DNA from: an uncultured Bacilli bacterium
GTDB taxonomy: Bacteria > Bacillota_I > Bacilli_A > RF39 > UBA660
Direction of reading: 5' to 3'
DNA length: 62,017 bases
Assembly: GCA_934148535.1 (NCBI GenBank)
Contig: CAKPDF010000008.1
Coordinates: forward strand, 1-62,017
Below the pieces are notes generated by a model. That model did no database searches and was not told the origin of the DNA. It saw only the letters and a list, made by a program, of their open reading frames with translations. The position numbers and the translations under genes were made by a program. Of the stretch, positions 1 through 9,514 are shown piece after piece. Positions within the stretch are counted from its first letter, which is position 1. The number at the start of each line of letters is the position of its first letter.

Positions 1-76
1 GAGACTGATATAATCAATCTCAAATATCTTTATTACCATGGATTGGTAACTTTACACAAAGTTTTTTACACTCTCA

Positions 77-102
77 AGAGACCTAATCACAACTAGATCT
101 CT
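77..102 (-). terminator. hairpin just downstream of the hybrid kinase gene
   Basis: A 7-bp inverted repeat (AGAGATC with GGTCTCT, one G-T pair) begins right after the stop codon of the sensor-kinase gene. No clean U-run follows on the minus strand, so it may be a weak terminator or an mRNA end-protecting hairpin. Smaller inverted repeats lie between bases 1 and 62. Confidence 0.3.
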
Positions 103-103
103 T

Positions 104-1930
104 TTACTTCAAATATTTATCTAATACTCTATCTAATTCTAATTTATCTATTGGTTTAGCAAGATAATCATCTAATCCATAACTTAAATATTTTTCTTTC
201 ATACCTGATACTGCATTCGCAGTTAATATTACTACTGGAGTATTAAATTTTCTATCTTCTTTTAATTTCTTAAATGTCTCTACTCCACTTAGTTTAGGCA
301 TCATATCATCTAATAATATTAAATCATATTTATTATTTTTTATCATCTCTATTGCTTCTATTCCAGATAAACAAGTATCTGGTATTATTTTATAATTTCT
401 AAGAAGTCTTGATGCTACTTTTATATTTAAATTATTATCATCTACTAATAATACTTTTTTATTAGAATAATCTTTTTTTTCTATCTCTTCTTTTTCTACT
501 TCTACAATACCTCCCTCTAAAGAAACAATCTTTTGAGTTAGATATACTGTAAACTTAGAACCACTTCCATACTTAGATTGTACTATTATTTTACCACCCA
601 TCATATCTACTAAACTCTTAGTAATTGCAAGACCTAAACCAGTACCTTCTAAAGTAGTATTTCTATCTTCTTCTAATCTATTAAATTTAGTAAATAGCTT
701 ATCTATCTTATCTGGTTTTATTCCTCTACCAGTATCTTCTACTGATATTACTAACTTAGAAGTATTTTTAGTATTAATACAACTTACTTCAAAATCAATT
801 ATTCCTTTTTCAGTATACTTACAAGCATTAGTAAGTAAGTTAGTAATTATCTCTCTAACCTTACCCATATCCCCATTTAATGTATTTGGAATATCAGAAG
901 AAAAATTACATTTCAAAGTAATAGGTTTATCTCCAATTCTAGGTTTAACTAATTTATATACATCATTAAATACTTGTACTGGATTATAGTCTACATTAAT
1001 TATTTCCATTTTCCCTGCTTCTATTTTACTTATATCAAGTATTCCATTTACTATCTCTAATAGATTATCACTAGCCATAATAATATCTTTAGCCTCATCC
1101 TTAGCTTCTTCTAAAGTATTATCATCTAATATAGCATTACTAAAACCTACTATAGCATTTAATGGAGTTCTAATTTCATGAGACATACTAGATAAAAACT
1201 CTGTTTTAGCATTATTAGCTTTTTCTGCAGAATTCTTAGCAAGTTCTAATTCATTCATCATCTTAAGATCAGGATTTTCTATAGTAAAATATAATATTAC
1301 TACTACAATAGAAATTGTAAAGCCAAAAAGTAGCAATTGAGGGAAAACATTTTGTAGAATTGCTTCTATGAATATCAATATCAATAAAAATATTGTTGCT
1401 AGATATTTTTTACTTTTTATTGTTTTGATATTTTTTAATAGGATTATTAATATACTTAAGCCTATTGTTCCTAATATTAGTGAAAATATTGTTTGGCTCA
1501 TACCATAAGTATTTATAACCATTCCTTTGCTATTATAATTAAAGTTTAATGGGCTAATCATTATTACAAGCGCTATTAAAAGAAAAATAATATAGAATGT
1601 TTCTAATAGTAATCTATGTTTTCTTTTATCTTGTGATTCTTTTGGTGCAGATATAGTTATGTTGTATAAAAGAAAGGTAAATCCCCATAGCAATAACAGA
1701 ACCATAAAAAACTTTTTTAATAATATGCGTAAAAATATGAGTCTATTATCTAATAAACAGGCACTTGATATCTCTACTACTAATGCCATAATAGTTGTTA
1801 TTATTATACCAGAGAAAAATTTATTTTCTGTAGTAGAAATTTTCTTCTTGCTAAAAAATACAATAGCAAGAATAATTATGTATATTAAACTTGCAATACT
1901 AAAAAATATATAACTATTAAATCTTCCCAT
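104..1930 (-). CDS. membrane hybrid sensor histidine kinase with C-terminal receiver domain
   Basis: This 608-residue protein has about seven hydrophobic segments in its first 220 residues, then a short coiled linker. The phospho-acceptor helix carries the H-box SHEIRTPLNAIVGFS near residue 250. An HHK-type ATPase follows with the N-box (NLLTNACKYTEKG), G1 (EDTGRGI) and G2 (EGTGLGLAI). The last 120 residues are a receiver with DDNNLN, the phospho-accepting Asp in LLDDMMP, and the Lys in LAKPID. The architecture fits a multistep phosphorelay starter kinase. Sporulation genes nearby make an input to Spo0F/Spo0A conceivable, but nothing in the sequence shows it. The start is supported by AGAGGTG seven bases upstream. 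No cognate regulator is adjacent. Confidence 0.9.
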   Translation of the reverse strand: MGRFNSYIFFSIASLIYIIILAIVFFSKKKISTTENKFFSGIIITTIMALVVEISSACLLDNRLIFLRILLKKFFMVLLLLWGFTFLLYNITISAPKESQDKRKHRLLLETFYIIFLLIALVIMISPLNFNYNSKGMVINTYGMSQTIFSLILGTIGLSILIILLKNIKTIKSKKYLATIFLLILIFIEAILQNVFPQLLLFGFTISIVVVILYFTIENPDLKMMNELELAKNSAEKANNAKTEFLSSMSHEIRTPLNAIVGFSNAILDDNTLEEAKDEAKDIIMASDNLLEIVNGILDISKIEAGKMEIINVDYNPVQVFNDVYKLVKPRIGDKPITLKCNFSSDIPNTLNGDMGKVREIITNLLTNACKYTEKGIIDFEVSCINTKNTSKLVISVEDTGRGIKPDKIDKLFTKFNRLEEDRNTTLEGTGLGLAITKSLVDMMGGKIIVQSKYGSGSKFTVYLTQKIVSLEGGIVEVEKEEIEKKDYSNKKVLLVDDNNLNIKVASRLLRNYKIIPDTCLSGIEAIEMIKNNKYDLILLDDMMPKLSGVETFKKLKEDRKFNTPVVILTANAVSGMKEKYLSYGLDDYLAKPIDKLELDRVLDKYLK

Positions 1931-2000
1931 TAAAACAACACCTCTTATTATACTTAATTAGATTATAACAAAAAATAGCAAAAAAGTGAACTTTTAAAAT

Positions 2001-4109
2001 TTACTTTTGTAATATTCTAATTTTTTTTAAAGGTTTATTACCATTTTCAACATATTCTTCTTTATTTTCTTTCTCTAATTTTTTTACATCTTTTTTATCC
2101 ATTGAGGCAGTTCTAGGAAGATCATCAAATCTAAATTGATAAGTTCCTGGTACATAATATGTATACATTTTATTTGTCTTTTCTTCCATTATATTAATTA
2201 TTTTTTTAATTGTGGATTCTAATTTTTCTTCTGTTCTATATTCTTCTTTCAAAACTATATGGCAAGATGCTTCTTTTACTTTGGTTGGATTAGGAGCTTC
2301 TACAACGACTGATTCTTTTATTTCTGGTATTGATTCTAGTATTGATTCTAAGATTGTGGTAAATATTTTTCCATCTTGAGTTCTTATTATTCTTCCTTCT
2401 CTTATTATCTCTCCTATTCTTCCATCTTCATCTATATATGTTACATCTCCAGTATTTATATATTTTTTACCGTGAATATATTTAATAGTTTTTTCATTTT
2501 CTTTTGAAGCATCGCCTATATATCCTTTCATAGTTATTGGTCCTGATAGGTAAAGATTACCATATTTATAATTTCCATTCTCGTCTTTACCATATCTTAC
2601 TTCTTCTCCGTTTTCATCTAATAATAAAAATTCATTTTCTACTATTGGTATTCCACATGTTCCATATATTTTTTCTTTTCCTGGTACAGTTACATTTAAT
2701 GTTACACAGCCAAAATCTTCATTTTGACCATATCCATAATTTCCAGAAATACTACAATTATGACTTTTTAATGTTTCATCTATTTTTCTTTCTTTTTCTT
2801 TATCTAGTGCTTCTCCACCATAATTTATACTTTTTATAAAAGATAAGTCGACATTATCTAATAATGGATTATCTAATATTGTTTCAACAAAGGAAGGAAC
2901 TGTAAAATAATGATTGGATTTTGTTTTTAATAAAAACGGAACAAATTCATTTCTATCATAAGATGCTGTCATCATTGATTGCATACAAAAATATCTTGCT
3001 GCCAAAATGTCTTCTAATCCCCATGCTACAATTGGAGGGATTATCTGTGCTATCTTATCACCAGGTTGGAAATCAATAGGCAAAAAAGAGGCCTGATATA
3101 AAGCAGAATTAGCAGAATAATCAGTATGGGCTACTCTTTTAGCAGGACCAGTTGTACCTCCTGTATGCACTATAATAGTGGTTTTGTTATCTTGATAGCT
3201 AGCTTCTTTAATTTCACTAACTAGTTTTTCTTTTTTAATAAAGTCATTCCAAGAAATAAACCTTGAATCTTTATTATTTGTTTTAAAGCTTGCTTTATAT
3301 TTTATTTTTTCTTGTTCCGAATATTGATATAATTTAAATATTTTTTGTTCTAACTTTGAAAGAGTTTGCAATTTTTCTTTTGAATATGTTGTTTGTCTAG
3401 AATCACTTTGATAATCTATTTTGTTTAATATTTTTGATAATAATTTATTATATATTTTAGATTTAATTATCATATTAATTCCATATACTTGAATGTTGTA
3501 TTTTCTTTTCATATCTTGAGAAAATGAGTCTGTTAAGGAATTTACTATTACATTTTCTACTCCTGTACCCTCTATAGCTTTTTTTACTAAATCATAAGCA
3601 ATGTTTATTGTAAAAATTGTTTTTATGTTATTTTTAATTATGTGTTCTTTTAATAATGTGGGAGAAATAACACTTGGATTAAACCATTCACTAGCAGCTC
3701 CTAATCTATTTACAGCATATAATGAGTATGTTACTTCTGGTGTATTTAATCCCATAAATAAAACTGTATCATTATTCTTTACCCCAATATTTTGATATGC
3801 CTTAGTTGACTTATCAATATTTTTAAGTAATTCATCATTTGTTATTACTTGACCATAATAGTCCATAGCATTTAATTCTTTATGTTTTAATAATTTTTCT
3901 TTTGCCATTTCATATATAGTTTTTTTACAATATTCATAATCATAATCAACTGGCTGCATTATTCTAAATTGAGGTTTATCAATGCTAGTAAATCCAGTTA
4001 ATGGTCCTAATTTTTCATTATTTACTAATTCTGACAAATGGATATTTCTCTTTTTTAAATCTTCTTCAGATAGATTTTCTATTTTCTTTCTATATTCTTC
4101 TAACTCCAT
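2001..4109 (-). CDS. AMP-forming acyl-CoA synthetase / ligase of the ANL superfamily
   Basis: The predicted 702-residue protein has the ANL P-loop signature HTGGTTGPAKR, the motif YGYGQNEDFG where the adenylate binds, and the hinge region TGDVTYIDEDGRIGEI. The family activates a carboxylic acid with ATP to an acyl-adenylate and then transfers it, usually to CoA. The substrate cannot be read from the sequence. It is longer than the usual 550 residues because of an extra stretch between the N-terminal subdomain and the P-loop (roughly residues 205-315). The start ATG at 4109 is preferred because GGAGGAAT lies just upstream, while the longer reading frame begins with the bases of that ribosome-binding site. 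No operon partner is evident. Confidence 0.85.
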   Translation of the reverse strand: MELEEYRKKIENLSEEDLKKRNIHLSELVNNEKLGPLTGFTSIDKPQFRIMQPVDYDYEYCKKTIYEMAKEKLLKHKELNAMDYYGQVITNDELLKNIDKSTKAYQNIGVKNNDTVLFMGLNTPEVTYSLYAVNRLGAASEWFNPSVISPTLLKEHIIKNNIKTIFTINIAYDLVKKAIEGTGVENVIVNSLTDSFSQDMKRKYNIQVYGINMIIKSKIYNKLLSKILNKIDYQSDSRQTTYSKEKLQTLSKLEQKIFKLYQYSEQEKIKYKASFKTNNKDSRFISWNDFIKKEKLVSEIKEASYQDNKTTIIVHTGGTTGPAKRVAHTDYSANSALYQASFLPIDFQPGDKIAQIIPPIVAWGLEDILAARYFCMQSMMTASYDRNEFVPFLLKTKSNHYFTVPSFVETILDNPLLDNVDLSFIKSINYGGEALDKEKERKIDETLKSHNCSISGNYGYGQNEDFGCVTLNVTVPGKEKIYGTCGIPIVENEFLLLDENGEEVRYGKDENGNYKYGNLYLSGPITMKGYIGDASKENEKTIKYIHGKKYINTGDVTYIDEDGRIGEIIREGRIIRTQDGKIFTTILESILESIPEIKESVVVEAPNPTKVKEASCHIVLKEEYRTEEKLESTIKKIINIMEEKTNKMYTYYVPGTYQFRFDDLPRTASMDKKDVKKLEKENKEEYVENGNKPLKKIRILQK

Positions 4110-4270
4110 ATGTAATTCCTCCATAAGTAACTTTGTATTTTAATATGGCATATTAATTTATTATTTTTATTATTTCTAAACGATTATAATATACTATTTA
4201 AGTGACTTAAAATACACTTCTAGTATACCAATATATGTTATATTTATCAATATTATTAACTATTTAGAAA

Positions 4271-6004
4271 TTATTCATATATATTAACTCCTATATTTAA
4301 ATCAACATATCCATTTATTCCTTCTATAATTCCCTTTGATGTAAATTGCCAAATATTATAATTCAAATCGGAATTAATATTACTTAAAGCTTCTTTAAAT
4401 GTAGTTGTATTATTCCAATAAGCATACCAGATTCCAAATTTGCTTGATAGATAATTGTAATCTAAATTTGCTGTATAAAAATATTTATTAGCGTATATTC
4501 CACATTTATATCCATTTTCTTCTATTTTAGTACAAAATGTATCTGCCATATTTGTTAATTGTTCTTTACCTAAATATATTGTACTATTATCTTCTATGTC
4601 ATAAAATACCTTTGTTTTTATATTTGGAGAGTATCCTAATGAGTTTAAATCATCTAATATTCTTAATACATGGGCTATTTCACTATTTACTGATTCTGAA
4701 TCTATATTAATATCGCTTGATCCTTCTATTTTTGTAGCGTACGAATATAAGTAAATACCATATGGTATATCGTACTTTTCACAATTGGAAACATTATCAA
4801 TGAGTTTTTTATCATCTTGACTTGTCCAGTTATCTCCATATCCTGCTCTTATAATTACAAATTCTACTTCACTACTTTTTAATTTTTCCCAATCTATATT
4901 TCCTTGATATGATGATATATCTATTCCTTTATAGAAGAGTTTATCATTATATTCTTCAAATATAAATTTTTGATTATCATTATTATTGCATTCTTCTTGA
5001 TTAAGTTCATCAGTGATACAAAGATTGTTTTTACTTATTTTATATGTATTATCACTATTTAATATTATATTCCAACTTATATTCCAACTATTCTGTTCTT
5101 CAGATATTGATAGATCGTTATTTATTATTTTTGATTTATTAGTGCTATTGATTATTTCATACTCTAAGTAATTGGTGTTATTTAAATACCAAATATTTTC
5201 TTTATTTGAATTAGAATCTGCTAATATTAATTTATCGTTAGATAAAGATAATTCTTTATTTTTTAAATATGTTTTAATTTTGTACTTTTTATTTTCTAAA
5301 TTTGATATATTTTGAGAAATTATTTCTAGTTTTTGTTCTTCTAGTTCATTATTACATTTTTTTACTTTTGTATAATTTTCTGATAAAGATAAACATTTGT
5401 TATTTTCTTTAGATTTAATTAAATAATAATTATCTTCTTTTTCAATAAGCCATTGTCCTTTTAATTCATCATTTTCTTCTAAAGAAACTTTAATAGTAGA
5501 AGGTGTAAGATAATTATTTTCTTTTATTGTTTTTATACTATATGTAGTGTTATCTTCATTAGGAATTATAATCCAAGTATCATTATTTTCTAAATTTAAA
5601 TACTTAGTAGCTGATTTAATTTTATATATACCATTTATTGAAACTGTTTCTTTTTCTTCTTTAGTATTTTCTTTAGGGATGTCATCATCATTAGAGGTTA
5701 CTGTTTCAATATTTGATAATGGTTCTTCTACTTGCTCGTTATAATATTCTTCTTGATTGGCTTCAGTTTCTGGTATAATTTCTTGTTCTTTTTTAACTTG
5801 TGTTTGTTCTACTAAAAATACACTTTCACCTTTTGAAGTTTCTTCTTTTATATTTTCTTTTATTTCTTCTTTAGCATTTTCTGCATAATTTTTTATACTT
5901 TCTGTGTTTGTTTTTACTGTGTTATATTCTTCTGGTTTAATATTAATAATTATTGATATAATTAAAAATATTGTACTTATAATTGGTAGTATATATTTTT
6001 TCAT
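4271..6004 (-). CDS. secreted or membrane-anchored GH25 lysozyme with ricin-B-like repeats
   Basis: The 577-residue protein starts with one hydrophobic segment (residues 4-22; signal peptide or anchor), followed by a Glu/Lys-rich linker to about residue 120. Residues about 125-365 hold repeated modules of the type YKIKSATKYLNLE...WLIEK and YLIKSKENNKCLSLSE, resembling ricin-type beta-trefoil carbohydrate-binding repeats. The last 200 residues form a GH25 muramidase: GIDISSYQGNIDWEKLK at its start, VIIRAGYG, and the acidic motif FYDIED. GH25 enzymes cleave the MurNAc-GlcNAc bond of peptidoglycan outside the membrane. The ribosome-binding site AAAGGAT precedes the ATG. A second GH25 gene lies at 39.4 kb with a different accessory domain. 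Confidence 0.85.
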   Translation of the reverse strand: MKKYILPIISTIFLIISIIINIKPEEYNTVKTNTESIKNYAENAKEEIKENIKEETSKGESVFLVEQTQVKKEQEIIPETEANQEEYYNEQVEEPLSNIETVTSNDDDIPKENTKEEKETVSINGIYKIKSATKYLNLENNDTWIIIPNEDNTTYSIKTIKENNYLTPSTIKVSLEENDELKGQWLIEKEDNYYLIKSKENNKCLSLSENYTKVKKCNNELEEQKLEIISQNISNLENKKYKIKTYLKNKELSLSNDKLILADSNSNKENIWYLNNTNYLEYEIINSTNKSKIINNDLSISEEQNSWNISWNIILNSDNTYKISKNNLCITDELNQEECNNNDNQKFIFEEYNDKLFYKGIDISSYQGNIDWEKLKSSEVEFVIIRAGYGDNWTSQDDKKLIDNVSNCEKYDIPYGIYLYSYATKIEGSSDINIDSESVNSEIAHVLRILDDLNSLGYSPNIKTKVFYDIEDNSTIYLGKEQLTNMADTFCTKIEENGYKCGIYANKYFYTANLDYNYLSSKFGIWYAYWNNTTTFKEALSNINSDLNYNIWQFTSKGIIEGINGYVDLNIGVNIYE

Positions 6005-6143
6005 ATTTTAATCCTTTCTAGTCTACAAAGAAAGAATTATTTATTAATTATATATTTCTAAGCATTTAAATTATATCATATTAGATATTTTAAATCAAGA
6101 CCTTTTTCTATAACTTATTATTTTATTTTTTATTGAAGAAAAA

Positions 6144-6170
6144 AGCACTTTATCAGGTGATAAAATGTTT
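6144..6170 (-). terminator. intrinsic terminator after the DUF4186 gene
   Basis: An imperfect hairpin (arms ending TTTATC / GATAAA, loop ACCT, with G-T pairs) is followed on the minus strand by six T residues. It closes the transcription unit that runs leftward from the Ord-like gene through the DUF4186 gene. Confidence 0.6.
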
Positions 6171-6526
6171 TATTTTGATACTTGTTTATTAATCCAGGCC
6201 ATGATTAAGTTTACTATATATTCTTGTTCTTCTTGAGTTAATTCTTTATCTTTTGGTATTTTATACCATTTATATAGACAATTCCTACAACATGTTGCAG
6301 TTGCATGTTGCGCTATAAAGGTAGGATGACCTCGATATGGAGTTTGATGTCCATCATTTATTATTATTCTAGGTGCTAATCTTTTCTTGATAAAATCTGA
6401 TGTATGAATTCTTATTGTATCTAGACCTTTTTCTTTTATATAATTTAGATCTTTTTCTTTTAGGTAAAAACTAGTTCTAAATTTGGAATGGCTTAAATTA
6501 TTTAAAGCATTATCAATACTAATCAT
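6170..6526 (-). CDS. DUF4186 family protein
   Basis: The 118-residue protein closely matches the pattern I know for DUF4186: FRTSFYLKEKDLNYI at the start, NDGHQTPYRGHPTFIAQHATATCC in the middle and a C-terminal helix with MAWI. The cluster of His (GHP, QHAT) and three Cys residues (CCRNC) suggests a metal site, which is inference. The biochemical role of the family is not known to me. The start lies five bases after the stop of the DUF362 gene, so the two are probably co-transcribed. No strong ribosome-binding site is visible, consistent with translational coupling. A terminator follows at once. Confidence 0.75.
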   Translation of the reverse strand: MISIDNALNNLSHSKFRTSFYLKEKDLNYIKEKGLDTIRIHTSDFIKKRLAPRIIINDGHQTPYRGHPTFIAQHATATCCRNCLYKWYKIPKDKELTQEEQEYIVNLIMAWINKQVSK

Positions 6527-6531
6527 AAGAT

Positions 6532-7407
6532 TTAATCTATTTCTATTAATTCATACTCCCTGTTACCAAGATTTATTTTTTCAGCAGCATCTAGAGTATG
6601 AATACCATTTCTTGATTCTATTCTTTCTATTAAATCTGATTTATTAGGATCAGTACTATTGTAGACTAAATCAATACAGGCTTGATCTAGGGCTAAAGGG
6701 TCAGTAGATGATAATATTCCTATATCTTTGATAGTTGGATCTTTGGCTACGGCACAGCAATCACAATCTACAGACATATTTACCATTACATTTATAAATA
6801 AAATATTATCTTTATAAAAGTTTAATATTGATTTAGCGGCATCTGCCATTGATTCTAAGAATTTATCGTGATCTGAGGTGAATAAATCTTCGTAGGTTGG
6901 ATTTTTCATTCCACTAGTGTGAATATATTTTTTGCCATAACTAGATGCTAATCCTATAGAGATATTTTTAATGGCTCCTCCAAATCCACCCATAGGGTGT
7001 CCTTTAAAATGTGATATTACTAGCATAGAATCATAATTTTTCATGTGAGATCCAACAAAGTTTTTATGTATTGTATTTCCCTCAGATATTTCTAATACTT
7101 CTTCTCCATCACTATCTAAAATTTCTGTTTTAAAGTATTTACTCCAGCCGTGACTCTCTAATAGTTTAAGGTGTTTTTCTGTTGTGTTTCTAGCACCTTC
7201 ATAGGCAGTGTTGCATTCTACTACAGTTCCATTTACATACTCTACTATATCTTTTAAGAATTCTGGTTTTAAATAATTTTGATTTCCTTGTTCTCCTGAA
7301 TGTAGTTTTATTGCTACATTACCAGATAATTCTTTATTTAATACTTGATACATTTTTATCATATTCTCTTTTGTTATGTTTTTTGTGAAATATACTTTAC
7401 TTTTCAT
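6532..7407 (-). CDS. DUF362 family protein
   Basis: The 291-residue protein has the DUF362 layout: VAIKLHSGEQGN near residue 30, the GHPMGGFGGAIKNISIG core around residue 135, and a Cys pair in VDCDCCAVAKDP near residue 210 followed by SSTDPLALDQACIDLV. Some members of the family carry a C-terminal ferredoxin domain; this one does not. The paired cysteines could bind a metal or cluster. The cellular role is not established. A good ribosome-binding site (AGGAAGG) precedes the ATG. It sits between an Ord-like dehydrogenase and DUF4186 on the same strand with short gaps, suggesting one operon. Confidence 0.8.
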   Translation of the reverse strand: MKSKVYFTKNITKENMIKMYQVLNKELSGNVAIKLHSGEQGNQNYLKPEFLKDIVEYVNGTVVECNTAYEGARNTTEKHLKLLESHGWSKYFKTEILDSDGEEVLEISEGNTIHKNFVGSHMKNYDSMLVISHFKGHPMGGFGGAIKNISIGLASSYGKKYIHTSGMKNPTYEDLFTSDHDKFLESMADAAKSILNFYKDNILFINVMVNMSVDCDCCAVAKDPTIKDIGILSSTDPLALDQACIDLVYNSTDPNKSDLIERIESRNGIHTLDAAEKINLGNREYELIEID

Positions 7408-7443
7408 ATTTACCTTCCTTAGTTACAATACATTATATTTAGT

Positions 7444-8499
7444 TTAGTTCTTTTTGAACTTCTTTAATTCTCCCATTTTAGATGTTGGAACAAATCCTGG
7501 TTTTGAGTTTATTACGTCTGGAATTCTATTAATGATAGTAGCGCATGTTAATTCTACTGTTGATGGTCTTTCTATTACTAATTTAGTATTTGGTTCTCCT
7601 ATTACACTCCAAATATTTCTATCACAGTCATCTTTTGTATATACTTTTCCTACACATTCTGTTTCTAATGTTACTCCTTCTTCAGTTTGTGTTGTTACTA
7701 CTGCTCTCATACCTGTAACCATATTTTCTTTAATATTCATGTTTAGTGTAGATGAATATATATCTGATTCTGCTATAGTTGGAATACATTTTTGACTTTG
7801 ACTAATAACGTGATATCCTAATTTATCACATAACCAACCATTTACATTCCACATATAACTAGGTAAGAATTCTCCATTATCTATTAATTTTTGTCTTGCT
7901 TCTTCACTGATATTATCTAATGATGCTATATTACTTTCGAATTCTTCTTTAGTTAGTCCTGCACCATGAGCTTGAGCTAAAGCAATTCCATAGTCTTCTA
8001 CATTATAAGAACTACTTCCTTCTATTTTTGTAACAGTACCTGTTGCTCCTACTAAGGTAGAAATTAAGTTACCCCAGAATGCATCTTGATAACCACTTCC
8101 TGTTATTGTACAATTGTTTTCTTTTGCTAGTCTATCTATTTCTTTAGTTAATGCAGGTGAAGAGTTCATAGGATAAAATGCTTCTTCACATGTTGTTATA
8201 GCGTTTATTCCTAATTTAGCACATAATAATAGTGCATCTTTAGTATCTTGCATTAAACTCATTGTAGTAATAATACAGATATCTGGTTTAGTGCTTTTTA
8301 GTAAACTTTCTGCTTCATTTATATTTTTTATAATTATTCCTGTATCTTCACACCCTATTATGTTACTTATATCCTTACCTATTACTTTGGGATTAATATC
8401 TATAGCTCCTACTATTTCCCAACCATTTTCCATGGCATATCTCATTGTATAGGCTGACATTTTACCACAGCCATATTGTACTACTTTTAAATTATTCAT
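7444..8499 (-). CDS. NAD(P)-binding dehydrogenase of the dihydrodipicolinate-reductase / 2,4-diaminopentanoate dehydrogenase type
   Basis: The 351-residue protein opens with a Rossmann fold (VVQYGCGKMSAYTMRYA), with an Asp after the second strand (AIDINPKVIG). It continues with CIITTMSLMQDT and the TGSGYQDAFWGNL region typical of the Ord/2,4-diaminopentanoate dehydrogenase branch of the DapB-like superfamily. Ord acts in ornithine breakdown, but no other ornithine-fermentation genes are visible here, so the substrate is open. The start at 8499 is chosen because GAAAGGATGAT lies directly before it; three upstream codons would overlap that site. A promoter-like pair sits upstream at 8526-8553. 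Confidence 0.7.
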   Translation of the reverse strand: MNNLKVVQYGCGKMSAYTMRYAMENGWEIVGAIDINPKVIGKDISNIIGCEDTGIIIKNINEAESLLKSTKPDICIITTMSLMQDTKDALLLCAKLGINAITTCEEAFYPMNSSPALTKEIDRLAKENNCTITGSGYQDAFWGNLISTLVGATGTVTKIEGSSSYNVEDYGIALAQAHGAGLTKEEFESNIASLDNISEEARQKLIDNGEFLPSYMWNVNGWLCDKLGYHVISQSQKCIPTIAESDIYSSTLNMNIKENMVTGMRAVVTTQTEEGVTLETECVGKVYTKDDCDRNIWSVIGEPNTKLVIERPSTVELTCATIINRIPDVINSKPGFVPTSKMGELKKFKKN

Positions 8500-8525
8500 A
8501 TTTATCATCCTTTCTTATCAAGTAC

Positions 8526-8553
8526 ATTATAACAAAAAAATACTTATTTGTAA
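8526..8553 (-). promoter_or_regulatory. promoter candidate of the Ord-like gene
   Basis: On the minus strand TTACAA and a perfect TATAAT are separated by 16 bases and lie about 27 bases before the start codon. The -35 element is embedded in the terminator hairpin of the upstream metal-exporter gene, a compact arrangement. Confidence 0.5.
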
Positions 8554-8556
8554 GTA
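8534..8556 (-). terminator. intrinsic terminator after the metal-exporter gene
   Basis: A perfect 6-bp stem (TACTTA / TAAGTA, loop CAAA) extended by A-T pairs is followed by seven T residues on the minus strand, 25 bases after the stop codon at 8581. Confidence 0.65.
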
Positions 8557-8580
8557 CTTTTTTGAAATTTTACATATAAA

Positions 8581-9429
8581 TTATTTGATTAAATTTTCTA
8601 TTATATTTATAAATACTCCACTGAAGGCGCCTATGAAATATATAAGAGCTAGTATTTTTAAATTTTCTTTTAAATTTTTGTTTGTTTTAAATAATACTAA
8701 TATTGCAAGTCCGCTTCCTGTTAATAAACCTGCTATAGATGTACCTAGAGATAATACTTTTTTTAGATATAATTCTGTTAGCATTACACTTGATGCACAA
8801 TTTGGTATTAGTCCTAATAAACTTGATATAAAGGGAGCAAAGGCATTATTTTTTAAGAATATTTTTGATAGTTCTTTTTCATCTACATAACTTATTATAA
8901 TATTTAAAATTAATGATATTATAAATATATAAAAGCAAGTACTTAAGGTATGCTTTATAGCAGATATAACAATATTTTCTTTATTACAATGGCAGTGATT
9001 ATCTTCACATATTTCATAGTTTTGTTTAGGTTTTTCTTTATTTCTTAATATAAAATCTATTATAAAACCGCTAATCATTCCTATTAAGAATTTTATTAAT
9101 AGTATTTTTATTATCATATTAATACTAGTTTTTTCTGATAATAATATTGGTAGCATTTCATCACTTGTAGATAAATATATTGATATTAGTGTTCCTAAGG
9201 ATATTATTCTTGTTACATATAGATTGGTTGCTAGGACTGAAAATCCACATTGGGGAAACATTCCTAAAGCACTACCTAATAATGGTCCACTTTTGTTGGA
9301 AGTGGTTATTAAGTTCTTGCTTTTTTTACTTAATTTATGTTCAAATAATTCTATTATTAAAAATGCTACAAATAAAAATGGTAATAATCTTAGGCTATCT
9401 TTTATTGTATCTAGTATTATATCTAACAT
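8581..9429 (-). CDS. putative heavy-metal exporter of the ArsP_2 type (also annotated as putative manganese transporter)
   Basis: The 282-residue protein has about eight to ten hydrophobic segments and an internal repeat: GSALGMFPQCGFSVLATNLY near residue 50 and SSLLGLIPNCASSVMLTELY near residue 205, the duplicated Pro-x-Cys half-sites typical of this family. A cytoplasmic loop near residue 140 carries CEDNHCHC, a probable metal-binding sequence. Members of PF11449 are described as putative 10-TM metal exporters. The metal is not determined here. It has its own good promoter upstream, so it need not depend on the spoVA operon next to it. Confidence 0.75.
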   Translation of the reverse strand: MLDIILDTIKDSLRLLPFLFVAFLIIELFEHKLSKKSKNLITTSNKSGPLLGSALGMFPQCGFSVLATNLYVTRIISLGTLISIYLSTSDEMLPILLSEKTSINMIIKILLIKFLIGMISGFIIDFILRNKEKPKQNYEICEDNHCHCNKENIVISAIKHTLSTCFYIFIISLILNIIISYVDEKELSKIFLKNNAFAPFISSLLGLIPNCASSVMLTELYLKKVLSLGTSIAGLLTGSGLAILVLFKTNKNLKENLKILALIYFIGAFSGVFINIIENLIK

Positions 9430-9456
9430 ATAAACTCTCTCCTTTTTTCCTTAATA

Positions 9457-9485
9457 ATTATATTATAATTATTTTGTTTAGTCAA
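9457..9485 (-). promoter_or_regulatory. sigma-A-type promoter of the metal-exporter gene
   Basis: TTGACT and TATAAT are spaced by exactly 17 bases on the minus strand, 28 bases before the start codon. The -35 region overlaps an imperfect dyad (ATTTTG / TCAAAT) that could be an operator for a metal regulator; that part is inference. Confidence 0.65.
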
Positions 9486-9514
9486 ATGTTAATGAGAGTT
9501 TGGCTAGGTAATGA

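Noticed and set aside
2537..2839. Plus-strand frame of 100 codons
   Set aside because: It is antisense to the acyl ligase and made of low-complexity Leu/His/Phe codons; the same holds for other plus-strand frames opposite conserved genes such as 9180-9518 and 27912-28481.
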